Of a DNA stretch of 64,000 bases, positions 32,983 through 41,639 are shown in pieces. Each line of letters opens with the position of its first letter. Position 1 is the stretch's first letter. The notes under the pieces are model-generated. The model made no database searches and was not told the origin of the DNA. It was given only the letters and a program-made list of their open reading frames with translations. Made by a program: the position numbers and the translations under genes. This DNA is from a virus, in the IMG/VR virus record IMGVR_UViG_3300033179_000001, positions 1-64,000 of that record; one strand, given 5' to 3'.

Positions 32983-33825
32983 TTATGCAAACGCCATCTT
33001 GCCAAGCGATCCAAGCATCGAATTACCGAAACCACCAGTCCCGCCACTGATCGCCGCGCCACCAAGACCGAATAGACCGCTCATCATGGCGTTCTGTTGT
33101 GCTAGATCAGCATTATATTTGGCCATATTGGCTGAATTGGCAGAAGATGTAGCACCAACTAGATCGGCCGGGTTCATCGACGCTCCTGGTGTGGTCGTCA
33201 AACCAACTCCGGCCGGTTGAGAAAGGCCCATCTCCTGTGCGGCTATTTGTCCGGGCAGCAAATAACTCGATGTCGCCTGTTGGTAAGCCTGTGGTTCGGC
33301 AGTCGCCAAAAATCCGGTCACAGCCTGATTTTGATTGAGTTGCAAATCCCGCATCTGCTGCTGATAGGCCGGAGAATCCGGATAAATACCCTGCGCCCGC
33401 AATTTGGCGTCAAGTTGATTTGTCTGCGTAGAAAATTGTGGGTTGAGATAATCGGTCTCCTGCTTCAACAAAGCCTGAGTGTTGCCAGAGGTAGCATCTC
33501 CAATCACCTTTGACGGATTGGTCGCGCCATAGTTAGCCCCGGTCAGAAGTGCATTGGCCTGCTTACCCGCAACCCCTTGAGTGCCCTGCATTTGGGTAAG
33601 CAATGCTTGCTCGGCCGGCGAAAGTGATTGTGTCGCCGTGTAGGTCGGAACACCATTCGGACCAACCCCGGTCTGGGTATATGTCAGGGACCCAGTAGGC
33701 GTTACCTGATTGACGTTAGATGCCGCCTGCCCTGTTTCCAATGCCTGTAGATTTAACTGCTGCTGCTTGTCCGCAGTCACATTCGGATCAGGAACGGCCG
33801 GGGTGCTCGGGGATGACAGGCTCAT
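32983..33825 (-). CDS. Internal virion (ejection) protein
   Basis: This encodes 280 aa. GSLTYTQTGVGPNGVPTYTATQSLSPAEQALLTQMQ is a pattern I recognise in podovirus internal proteins. A Gln/Ala-rich helical middle (QQQMRDLQLNQNQAVTGFLA) and a Gly-rich membrane-like tail (GLFGLGGAAISGGTGGFG) follow. Gene order matches T7 gp14-type proteins. Confidence 0.7.
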   Translation of the reverse strand: MSLSSPSTPAVPDPNVTADKQQQLNLQALETGQAASNVNQVTPTGSLTYTQTGVGPNGVPTYTATQSLSPAEQALLTQMQGTQGVAGKQANALLTGANYGATNPSKVIGDATSGNTQALLKQETDYLNPQFSTQTNQLDAKLRAQGIYPDSPAYQQQMRDLQLNQNQAVTGFLATAEPQAYQQATSSYLLPGQIAAQEMGLSQPAGVGLTTTPGASMNPADLVGATSSANSANMAKYNADLAQQNAMMSGLFGLGGAAISGGTGGFGNSMLGSLGKMAFA

Positions 33826-34304
33826 TTCGCAGTTTCCTTGTCCTTCGCAAACCCAATCCGTTTAAGGTCTTCTTTGAAGAGAACGAAAACCGCCGCATCG
33901 CCGTAAGGTCCATAATAGCGATGTTGCACACCCTCGAATTTGAATCCAAACCTCTGAAACATTTTCAGTATATTGGAATTGTTGCGGTTTGTCCGCATAG
34001 TCAGACGATCAAGATGATTGAACCTCGTTAGCGCATACTGCGCCAAACCTCTAGCAATTCCAGCCGAAAATGTCTGTGGTCCATAATAGCTGAGTTCGAC
34101 GTTGAATCCGCTATAGTTTTGAAAAATCGCCGCTCCTATCATCTTGTGCAGCCTGATGATCCCTATCGCAGCATCAATAGGCATAGGTGTGAGACAAAAT
34201 TCATTCCACGCCCAAGCCGCCACCGATGCATCATGACCGAACAATAGTCCATGCGGCAGGCAGAGCCCGCGCTGTCGTTCATCTCTGGTAGGATTCGGGA
34301 TCAA
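33822..34304 (-). CDS. GNAT-like acetyltransferase in virion block
   Basis: This encodes 160 aa. The GNAT pattern is seen in the second half: GIARGLAQYALTRFNHLDRLTMRTNRNNSNILKMFQRFGFKFEG. Acetyltransferases are often found between tail and ejection genes in podoviruses, with unknown substrates. The overlap with both neighbours indicates coupled translation. Confidence 0.7.
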   Translation of the reverse strand: MIPNPTRDERQRGLCLPHGLLFGHDASVAAWAWNEFCLTPMPIDAAIGIIRLHKMIGAAIFQNYSGFNVELSYYGPQTFSAGIARGLAQYALTRFNHLDRLTMRTNRNNSNILKMFQRFGFKFEGVQHRYYGPYGDAAVFVLFKEDLKRIGFAKDKETAK

Positions 34305-35947
34305 ATATATGCTCCAAGCTCAATTACCGCGTTAAAGGCATTAATTTGAAGAATAGACGGCTGTTGCCCTACGTATCCATCGAATATCATGTTGTCGAAG
34401 GTGCCGGTATCGAATACGGAGTTCGCTCCACCGCCGCTCGGCAAGACGTTCACCTTCATCCGCACCGCGAGTGCATGGCCTTCAGCCTGTACGGATTGCC
34501 AAGTTGATTGTGGCAGCGGTCCTTGCGCGTAGAACGCCGCATCATATACCGAGGTGTCATAAATACCGCCAGTCGCCACGAAAGACGAAACTGGGGCCGT
34601 TGGCGATATCGAGCCGAAATCAACATCTACACCGATCGTCGGAACGATCGTGCCGCCAGTAACCATCAACGGCTGAATCATGCTCATTCGCTTGGTGCGA
34701 CCCGGAGCACCAAAGAAGTTGAATGCGCATTGCATGTCCGCAACGATCGGGGAGACGAGATCGGCCGGACCTTGGTAGGCGTTAGCTACAATTCCATTAT
34801 TTCCACCGAAATATAACTGATCGTTGAAAATCTCGAAACAATTCGCATTCCATCCCTGAAACTGAGTCCATGCTCCGTTCAAGAAGTTCTGCACATATTG
34901 AACCTGTGACGTATTGGTCTGTTGAGGCACGTTCAGGAACAACAATCCCTGTGCCGGATAACTGATCAACTCCCATCCAAAATTATTCTGGTAAGAAGCA
35001 GCGGCCTGCAACATGGCGTTCTGAATGCGACCCGTGATAGCAGCTTGTCTCACCGCACCGGTATCAAGTTGGATGGTCTGTGACAGCGGCAGAACACCTT
35101 GCAGTGTAATGATGCCAAGATCGGAACCGATCTTTGTGATGCATCGATTGCCCAGTGGTGGGGCAAGGTCAAAGGTACCGACTAGAGCCCAATTGCTTGC
35201 ACTGGTAGGATCGGGACCACTGTAGACAATGACTTGGCCACGAGTCGTTACAAACACAGCAAGACTTTGTGGCCCAGTACCACCGTTATAATTCCATGAT
35301 CCCATAGATTGGATAAAACCACCCTCATCCATGAGCGCACCGAGATCAAGTGTACCAGCGACAGCCCCCGTGATCGCATTCGGAGCCAAATAATAGGCTT
35401 TGGTGGAATTATTTGGTATGAACCAGAGTCGGTTCTGATGCGCATTGATGTTGACAAACGTCGTCTGCGGCGGCCCGCCCGTGATCGTCGGTGTGGTCCA
35501 AGTCGTCCCATCCCAGAGTTGAGGATTATCCGACCCATTGACCATATAGAGATACTGAGACCCACCCGGCACAATAAAATTGAGGTATTGCCACCTATTG
35601 CTAGAAAATCCGCTGCGAACTAGCACAGGAGCGGATTGGTTGCTGACGTTGTAGATATTACCGCCGCATGCAGCGAACAGAAATTGAGTGCCACTTACCG
35701 GCTTGTATGTCGCCAACGTCTCTACCGGGCCATTTGTGCCAAGTCCCTGAACCCACGCATTGTATCCAGCACGCATCTCTATCCATGACGTGCGAGGAAC
35801 CCAGTTGATCAGGATCGGAGCATATTTCGGGTCCATGTTCGCAAGAGGGTCAATCGCGTTCCAGCCACCAGTTGGTGCCGGAATCGGTACCGGTTGCGTC
35901 TCAGGTTGAGAAAATGGAGTTTTGGGTCGAGCTTGGATTTTACGCAT
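34301..35947 (-). CDS. Tail nozzle/stabilisation protein (gp12/gp10-like)
   Basis: This encodes 548 aa. Opening PVPIPAPTGGWNAIDPLANMDPKYAPILINWVPRTSWIEMRAGY is typical of the nozzle protein that closes the podovirus tail. The rest reads as a beta-propeller-like chain with regular WDGTTW-type strands (LWDGTTWTTPTITG). It would cap the adaptor protein encoded directly upstream. Confidence 0.8.
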   Translation of the reverse strand: MRKIQARPKTPFSQPETQPVPIPAPTGGWNAIDPLANMDPKYAPILINWVPRTSWIEMRAGYNAWVQGLGTNGPVETLATYKPVSGTQFLFAACGGNIYNVSNQSAPVLVRSGFSSNRWQYLNFIVPGGSQYLYMVNGSDNPQLWDGTTWTTPTITGGPPQTTFVNINAHQNRLWFIPNNSTKAYYLAPNAITGAVAGTLDLGALMDEGGFIQSMGSWNYNGGTGPQSLAVFVTTRGQVIVYSGPDPTSASNWALVGTFDLAPPLGNRCITKIGSDLGIITLQGVLPLSQTIQLDTGAVRQAAITGRIQNAMLQAAASYQNNFGWELISYPAQGLLFLNVPQQTNTSQVQYVQNFLNGAWTQFQGWNANCFEIFNDQLYFGGNNGIVANAYQGPADLVSPIVADMQCAFNFFGAPGRTKRMSMIQPLMVTGGTIVPTIGVDVDFGSISPTAPVSSFVATGGIYDTSVYDAAFYAQGPLPQSTWQSVQAEGHALAVRMKVNVLPSGGGANSVFDTGTFDNMIFDGYVGQQPSILQINAFNAVIELGAYI

Positions 35948-36960
35948 CAGTTAGACTGGAAGCCTCCAGGTTGCGGAAAATACCCGTCTTGGACTGCCGT
36001 CTCTGGCGAAATCAGGAATGGATGTACTCGCTTCACCAACGACAGCGTCTCGGTACCACCATCGCGAGCGATGAGACGGTCAACGAAATCGACGTAATCG
36101 TTACGGTCGTCCTCCCAACCTCCATATCCCTTGATCTTCTTGAACCGCCATTTCAGGCCGTCAATCAACGCGCGATCATCCAAGAACGAAGTGTCGAGAT
36201 CACTTGTGAACGCCGAGTTCGTACCGGTACTGATGGTCGATCCCGTCATATTCACCCAGTTCGTCGACAGATATTCGAACACCAACTGAATCGGGTTCAC
36301 CAGTTCGGCCGGTGCCGGCCAAATCCGATAGGTGCTGTTGAGCGAATTACCGAGTTGTCGCCAATGCCGGCGAGGTCCAGTCTGGACGATGCCGGAGCGA
36401 TGCCACTGGTCAAGTTGCGGCGAATCCGGACCAAGTAACGCCCACCGGTTCGTTCGATCCCACCACGTCCGCGCGATATATGCCTTGAGATCGGCCGGAA
36501 GCGAGTAGGTATCCTGAGCAAACGTCAACGGAGTTGCCGCAGCGGTGCCGGTCGATTCCATCGTCAACGTGACGGTGGTTGTCGGGTTGTTGCCGCTCAG
36601 ATCGCCAAGGTTTTTAATACGCGAGGCACTCGGGAGGAAAGAACCGAATATCGCCCAATTCCCCGCCGTCAATCCGGCCGTTGATGGGATGTTGGAGACA
36701 ACAGGAGAGTTGGTGCTCACGTCCCCGGTCGTGATGATCGGCGCATTCACGATCAGATTGAACTCGGTCTGCATCGCGGTCCAGCCGTCCTCCGGCGTGT
36801 CCCGCAGTTCTTCGCCTTCCTTATTGAGTAGGGCAAGAACCTGAATTGCAGTTGGGTCAGTGTTTCCGATCAAAGTTAAGACCTGGGGGAAACCAAGTTC
36901 CCCCAGCATCGCGTTAGCAATTTGCAGACATGTCTTCGGCGTGAACGCGGTGACAGGCAT
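35947..36960 (-). CDS. Tail adaptor/tubular protein (gp11/gp4-like)
   Basis: This encodes 337 aa. Segments CLQIANAMLGELGFPQVLTL, ALLNKEGEELRDTPEDGWTAMQTE and YSLPADLKAYIARTWWDR are typical of the ring protein that joins the portal to the nozzle. The C-terminus (LKWRFKKIKGYGGWEDDRNDYVDFVDRLIARDG) is the usual helical end. Gene order supports the assignment. Confidence 0.8.
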   Translation of the reverse strand: MPVTAFTPKTCLQIANAMLGELGFPQVLTLIGNTDPTAIQVLALLNKEGEELRDTPEDGWTAMQTEFNLIVNAPIITTGDVSTNSPVVSNIPSTAGLTAGNWAIFGSFLPSASRIKNLGDLSGNNPTTTVTLTMESTGTAAATPLTFAQDTYSLPADLKAYIARTWWDRTNRWALLGPDSPQLDQWHRSGIVQTGPRRHWRQLGNSLNSTYRIWPAPAELVNPIQLVFEYLSTNWVNMTGSTISTGTNSAFTSDLDTSFLDDRALIDGLKWRFKKIKGYGGWEDDRNDYVDFVDRLIARDGGTETLSLVKRVHPFLISPETAVQDGYFPQPGGFQSN

Positions 36961-36981
36961 TCGTCATGCTCCAAGCCTCGA

Positions 36982-37362
36982 TTACACAGAAGCGAGAATC
37001 GCGTCGAATGTTGAGGCCGTCACTGCGTAGAAATAACCACCGTTACCGACCGATATGCTAACCCCAGTCGCAGTCAATCCACCTCGAATGAGCAATTGAC
37101 CGCCTACTGGAGGCCAAACAACGCAAGTTGCTGTCGTATTCATCACGAAATATTCGCTTCCAACCTCAGCAACTGACGGCAGAATGAGACCAACACCGCT
37201 CGTCGCAGTGCCTATCGATCGAACATAGAACTGAAACTGCCCAATCGCCTGAGCCGTCGCCTGACTAGTACCAGCAGCGCTTACGCTCGTTGGATCAAGG
37301 CCAAGCCGTTTCGCAGCTTGTCCCGGAAGTCCAAACGTCATCAATCCGCGTGAATTTGCCAT
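36982..37362 (-). CDS. Small virion or decoration-like protein
   Basis: This encodes 126 aa; GAGGGG lies upstream of ATG. Short beta-strands rich in Gly, Thr and Val (YFVMNTTATCVVWPPVGGQL, SVGNGGYFYAVTAS) look like a capsid or tail-surface protein. No family is certain. Confidence 0.6.
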   Translation of the reverse strand: MANSRGLMTFGLPGQAAKRLGLDPTSVSAAGTSQATAQAIGQFQFYVRSIGTATSGVGLILPSVAEVGSEYFVMNTTATCVVWPPVGGQLLIRGGLTATGVSISVGNGGYFYAVTASTFDAILASV

Positions 37363-37429
37363 TGTATTCCCCTCTTATGCCCGCCTGAGCGGGGAGAGTT
37401 CGGGGCCGCACGGAATGTGCGGTTTGCCC
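37363..37429 (-). other. Intergenic hairpins between virion genes
   Basis: Two stable hairpins lie here on the minus strand: CCGCAC-ATTCC-GTGCGG and CCCGC-TCAG-GCGGG. No T-run follows, so they are not typical terminators. They could be RNA-processing or stability sites within the virion transcript. Confidence 0.45.
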
Positions 37430-38290
37430 TTATGCCGCGTCTGTGGCCTTCCGTGGGCCTCTCGGCTTGCCTTTCGGCCATCCCCGAGCCTTCGGCGGCT
37501 CACCCGCTGGTGCGCTCTGAGGCCCCATCGGATGGGTGGCGTTGATCTGCGCCGTCTGGGCATCTACAACCGGCGAATTGCCGAACGACGGAGCCCGTGG
37601 CATCGCGCCACCCGCAAACGTCTCGGCCGGTGCCGGCGCGGCTTGCCTCGGTGCACCCATCGGCATCCCAACGCCCGCATTCGCCAGCAACTGCGAATTG
37701 ATCTGTTGCATCTGGTGCGCCATGTCGTCGTTTTGCTTGGCCAGCCGCGCGTTGTCCCGCTTCATCTGCTCAAGCTCGAACTGCATCTGATGGAATGCCG
37801 CACCGTTGGACGCGCCGTGGATGTATTTCTGCGCATAATTGACATAGTCCTGACCGTGCATGCCAATCGCCGCAATCGCGGTCGAACTCGCGGCAGCCAG
37901 ATGCTCAACCGTCATGATGCCAACCGCCTGCAACATCGCAATCGCCGCCGGATGCCGGGGAAACAGCAGCCCAAGCGGCGTGCCCTCCGCGACTTGATCC
38001 TTGCCGGCTGCATAAGCCTGCCACTGTGCCGGCCACCGCTTCATGTCCAGATCAGACGCCGGACGGTCGACCTTCTGCAGGTTGCCCTCTCCGGGCTGCT
38101 GGATCATGACATAATCCTGATCCTCATAGATTGGACGGCCTGCCGATGCCGATTTGATCGGATTATGAACCGCCCGCTTGTAGAAAATGCACAGCATCGA
38201 CGCATCGCCGGGGGTAGTTTGCACCGAGCCATCCGGCCTCATTCGATACTGCCCGCTGTCGGGAACGCCGTCGCCAATGTAGCCGCTCAT
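37430..38290 (-). CDS. Structural-block protein with coiled coil and AT-hook-like tail
   Basis: This encodes 286 aa. Residues 1-110 (YRMRPDGSVQTTPGDASML) form a small domain; about 165-200 (QFELEQMKRDNARLAKQNDDMAHQMQQIN) is a coiled coil; the tail RGWPKGKPRGPRK resembles a DNA-binding AT-hook. I have seen this arrangement in podovirus structural operons, but its role is not known. Confidence 0.65.
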   Translation of the reverse strand: MSGYIGDGVPDSGQYRMRPDGSVQTTPGDASMLCIFYKRAVHNPIKSASAGRPIYEDQDYVMIQQPGEGNLQKVDRPASDLDMKRWPAQWQAYAAGKDQVAEGTPLGLLFPRHPAAIAMLQAVGIMTVEHLAAASSTAIAAIGMHGQDYVNYAQKYIHGASNGAAFHQMQFELEQMKRDNARLAKQNDDMAHQMQQINSQLLANAGVGMPMGAPRQAAPAPAETFAGGAMPRAPSFGNSPVVDAQTAQINATHPMGPQSAPAGEPPKARGWPKGKPRGPRKATDAA

Positions 38291-39222
38291 TCGCTTTTCT
38301 CCTCAATTTCCTTTGTCAGTCGTTCAGCTTCGATGTCAATCATCGCCTGCATGTCGGCAAGTAGGCCCGGCCCATGGAATACCGGCCTGAACAGATGGCC
38401 AAATGCCTGCAGCATTTGTTTGTAGTGATCGGCCTGCGCAAGTTGATATCCCGCCACACGATATTCACGCGGCTGCGGAAAAGACGGACCCATTCCAATC
38501 TTGACGTTGTAGATGTCGCCCAAAAACTCTTTCGTCGAATCCGTGAACGGATAAGCATGGTGCTCATCGTCAGACATTCCCATACATGAATCAAATCCAA
38601 AGAAATGGAGTTCGTTGAATCCCATCATCATCGCCAACGTCATTGCCCGGAGACCGACCGTACAGCCCCCTCCGACCGCGACCCATCCAGGGGTCTTTTC
38701 TTGAAGATATTCACGAGCATCTTGATCGCCAGCGCCAATCGGCCAGCAATGCCACATCGTGACATCATAACCCTTAAGCGCTTCAAACACCGTCGAATTA
38801 CAATGGCTCGAAATCAGATACTTCGTGTTTTTATCCGGTGCCCTGAGATAGTTTGCCATCACAGGATCAGGATCACATACCGCGCAATAGGTTGGAACGC
38901 GCGGCGAGTTCGCCTGTAGCCAATCATGTGCTGATCCGCATGCAATGATCGCCTGAAAGTCCATCAATTCCGAAATTGTATCGCGGATCGACGGACCTCC
39001 CCCAACCAATGCAATGCGACGACCAGGGACAAAGTCCTCTTGCTTGACCGGAAACTTCTCATGAAACCATGGCAATTGTCGCCCAATATTAGCGCGGACG
39101 TTGTTCATGGATTCTTCTGAAGGCGTTGCCGTCTGTGTAGTGACACCGGCAAGCCGGTTCCAATACAAAGACGACATCGCATGCTCTTGCATTTCTGGAG
39201 TAGGGAAATCGAGTTCCGCCAT
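38287..39222 (-). CDS. DUF115/Maf-like (MptE-like) Rossmann protein, possible nonulosonic acid transferase
   Basis: This encodes 311 aa. RRIALVGGGPSIRDTISEL (about 68-86), AIIACGSAHDWL, PTYCAVCDPDPVM, and VGGGCTVGLRAMTLAMMMGFNELHFFGFDSC follow the MptE-like/DUF115 order. The family includes Maf proteins that move pseudaminic or legionaminic acid onto flagellin. Here it is encoded between capsid-decoration and tail genes. Together with the CMP-sugar pathway at 14304-23337, it is a candidate transferase for virion or host glycoproteins; a different role is possible because members also occur in phages without such pathways. Confidence 0.65.
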   Translation of the reverse strand: MAELDFPTPEMQEHAMSSLYWNRLAGVTTQTATPSEESMNNVRANIGRQLPWFHEKFPVKQEDFVPGRRIALVGGGPSIRDTISELMDFQAIIACGSAHDWLQANSPRVPTYCAVCDPDPVMANYLRAPDKNTKYLISSHCNSTVFEALKGYDVTMWHCWPIGAGDQDAREYLQEKTPGWVAVGGGCTVGLRAMTLAMMMGFNELHFFGFDSCMGMSDDEHHAYPFTDSTKEFLGDIYNVKIGMGPSFPQPREYRVAGYQLAQADHYKQMLQAFGHLFRPVFHGPGLLADMQAMIDIEAERLTKEIEEKSE

Positions 39223-39223
39223 C

Positions 39224-39775
39224 TTACTGCGTCGTCCCTCTCATGTACGCAAAGACCAACTCCAGCGCTGCTGTAGTGCTCACCAGCGACACAGGAATCG
39301 CCGCGTTGGTCAATGCGGCATTGGTTGCTGACGATGCAACAGTGGTCGTAATAGACCCTGGAGACGAAGACGAAATATACAGCGTAGCCTGTGCTGCGGC
39401 CGTAGAAAGAACGTTGACCAGCGCGCCACCACGGCCCGCCACCATCGCCCAGAAGTAATCGCCGGCATTCGCAACAGACACCTGAAATTCCGCCAGTCCG
39501 AGTGTCTTCGAATTTGTGACACCGTTGGCAGTCGACCAGTCGCAGTTGTTCGCATTGAACGATTCGTCGATCTTGACGATATTCAAAGCAGTAACAGTCG
39601 TGCTCGCTTTCACGCGAACCCACTGAGACCCACCGATTCCTTGGCAAATATCGCCAAGGGCTGCTGACGGTCCCGGAATTTCCGGGGCAGTCGTGACCGA
39701 AATCGTCTGAGGGTTGTTCAGATCAACCCCCGCCTGATTGTCGACCGTGTAGAAGTTCGTGATGATAGTGGCCAT
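39224..39775 (-). CDS. Capsid decoration-like protein
   Basis: This encodes 183 aa. It is rich in Ala, Thr, Ser and Val in short beta-strands (VRVKASTTVTALNIVKIDES, DYFWAMVAGRGGALVNV), with a central part that looks like a DUF2190-type decoration barrel. It directly follows the major capsid gene in transcription. The assignment rests on place and composition. Confidence 0.65.
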   Translation of the reverse strand: MATIITNFYTVDNQAGVDLNNPQTISVTTAPEIPGPSAALGDICQGIGGSQWVRVKASTTVTALNIVKIDESFNANNCDWSTANGVTNSKTLGLAEFQVSVANAGDYFWAMVAGRGGALVNVLSTAAAQATLYISSSSPGSITTTVASSATNAALTNAAIPVSLVSTTAALELVFAYMRGTTQ

Positions 39776-39835
39776 AGCCGTTTAACTCCTGTTTTTCCCT
39801 CTGAGGCTTCCTGACGTATCAGAAAGCGCAGCAAC

Positions 39836-41618
39836 TTATGCCTTAATGACCCCCTGAAGGAAGGCACAAGAAAGCGTTGCGTTCCCCGCCCATCCAATGA
39901 GCCGGACCATCGCGTCCTGATTTACGCTGAACCGATCGGGATCGAGCGGGACCATGTTACGTCCTGCATACGGCCTCCAGTGGATGAAGTTCGTATTCAA
40001 AAAGTACATGTGATTGCTGGGTGCGCCGCCGACTGCGGACGTACCTGAGCTGGTCTGGAACGGCAGCGGATCGCTTGACTGTCCCTGATAGCCACCGTCG
40101 AGCACGACATCGGCGTTCAGGTACTTGAGCGTCTCGAATCCGAGGTTTGCCAACTCAGTATCGCCCGCAAGCCGCTGGATGGCCTGCAGTGAGGACAGAT
40201 AGAAGCGATACATGTTGTTGTCGGCGACGATCAGGTCGGGATGGTCGTTACCCCGAACCAACTGGACGTAAATCTGGTCCATGTAGTCCTGGATGTTGGC
40301 CGCGCTGCTCGGTGCACCGCCGTTCGTCGCGGCAGAGAACGTGATGTTCTGCCAGAACGAGAACTGCGACCGATCAATGCCGCCAACCGTACCGGTGGTC
40401 GGAGAATCCGCCACAAGCAACTGAAGTCCGCCGATCGAGTTCGCAACCGTGCCGTCACCATATGCACCCTGTGAAAGACCGTTCAAGAACGTGCGTTCGC
40501 CGTTCTTCACGCGACCTTCAAGCAGGTTGATGATGGCTTCCTCGCCTGAGTTCTGGATTTCCTCCAGACCAGAAATCGAGATCGCCAACGCAGACTGACG
40601 AATCGGAAATTCCGCCGCAGTAAACGTCTGCGAAGGAGAAATGTTCAACGATTGATATCCGCTGTACCAGACGAAGGTCGAGTTGTTGTTGTAATCCAAC
40701 TCCTGGACGATCGTTCGGCCGCCGTCGAAGGTTTTGATATTGCCCTTCTTGTTCAACCGATGGAGCAGCGCGTTGTTTCGCAACTTTTTCTCTATGTTGG
40801 CTCTTTATCCAACATTTCCTGCATGTCGCCATGCAGAGAAGACCATCTCATCATCTTCCTAGCCCGCTTGGTTGCGCTGATCTTAGCACCGTGGCCTTTC
40901 GGCTTACCAAGTTGTGCCAATCTACGTTTTTCGTTCGCCTTGGGTGACCAGCGGTCGCCAACTGAATGGCGGGACGCCTCAACACCTTTCTTGATGGCCT
41001 CGGGTGAAAGTTCATAAGCCAGCCTGCTTTGATTGTAGAGCAGACCTTGCTCATTGAGGTTGGCCATCCAACGATGTTCGGCCTTCCTCTTATTTTCAAC
41101 CGAACCTTCGATTTCTTCCAAAAGTCTCATTGCGAAAGCTTGTGAACCATATTGGTTCCAGTCTCTTTGCAATTCCGGCTCAGCATGTTTGCCCTTATTG
41201 AGAAGGCATCTATGTTCCCTGAACCGTTTCGACAGTTTGGCCTTTGTTGATTTATAGGGTCGTATTGTGTTTGCCCTACCGTCACCAACGCTACCAACAA
41301 GGGTTTTCATCGAAGTTAGGTGAACTATTCCGTAGATCGCTGCCATTCTGGAATCCCATCTTTGGCATTACTAGAAAGAGCCGGGCGCTCGTGGATGGAT
41401 TATTCTTTCGTCACCATCTGGTCGTTAGAGCTTCCACCGCCCTAGGGCTTTCGCCTTACATCGGTGGCTTGCTACGGGATTGTCTCAGTCTCCCTGAGAG
41501 GTTCCCCGTTTCACCCGGTTTTACGTCTCCCGAAGTCTTAAGAGACGTTGTCTTGGAGAGACCCCGTGCGATTCCGCAGCGTGGTCGTAACAATTTCAGA
41601 GAGGCCGGGAGAGGCCAT
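39836..41618 (-). CDS. Major capsid protein, split by a group I intron
   Basis: The product has 340 aa after splicing: exon 1 is 41618-41541 (26 codons, MASPGLSEIVTTTLRNR... ending DNVS), exon 2 is 40780-39836. The joined junction DNVS-RNNALLHRL restores the usual capsid N-terminus of this family, and without splicing exon 1 stops at once at TAA. Exon 2 carries GGRTIVQEL, WYSGYQSLN and WAGNATLSCAFLQG typical of these phage coat proteins. It is a paralogue of the intron-free copy at 53086. It lies between the scaffold and decoration genes, the standard place. Confidence 0.85.
40781..41540 (-). ncRNA. Group I intron in the major capsid gene
   Basis: The intron is 760 nt. Exon 1 ends ACGTCTCT, which pairs fully with the intron's guide GGAGACGT as P1 and ends in the required U-G pair at the splice site. 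The first bases of exon 2 (CGAA) pair with TTCG just 5' of the guide as P10. The intron ends in G at 40781. Downstream segments such as GCAAGCC and CCCTAGGGCGG suit core helices, but P3-P7 were not fully folded. It encodes a GIY-YIG endonuclease. Confidence 0.85.
40792..41346 (-). CDS. Intron-encoded GIY-YIG homing endonuclease
   Basis: This encodes 184 aa, lying wholly within the group I intron and ending 11 nt before its 3' end. The catalytic module is IYGIVHLTSMKTLVG at the N-terminus, then KRFREHRCLLNKGKHAEPELQRDWNQYG and AFAMRLLEEIEG (Glu). The C-terminal half (ALLKK-like SPEAIKKGVEASRHS, SPKANEKRRLAQLGK) repeats the NUMOD-type DNA-binding pattern. It would cut intron-free capsid alleles so that the intron is copied into them. 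Confidence 0.9.
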   Translation of the reverse strand: MAAIYGIVHLTSMKTLVGSVGDGRANTIRPYKSTKAKLSKRFREHRCLLNKGKHAEPELQRDWNQYGSQAFAMRLLEEIEGSVENKRKAEHRWMANLNEQGLLYNQSRLAYELSPEAIKKGVEASRHSVGDRWSPKANEKRRLAQLGKPKGHGAKISATKRARKMMRWSSLHGDMQEMLDKEPT

Positions 41619-41639
41619 GGCACATGTCCCCCTGTGGGG

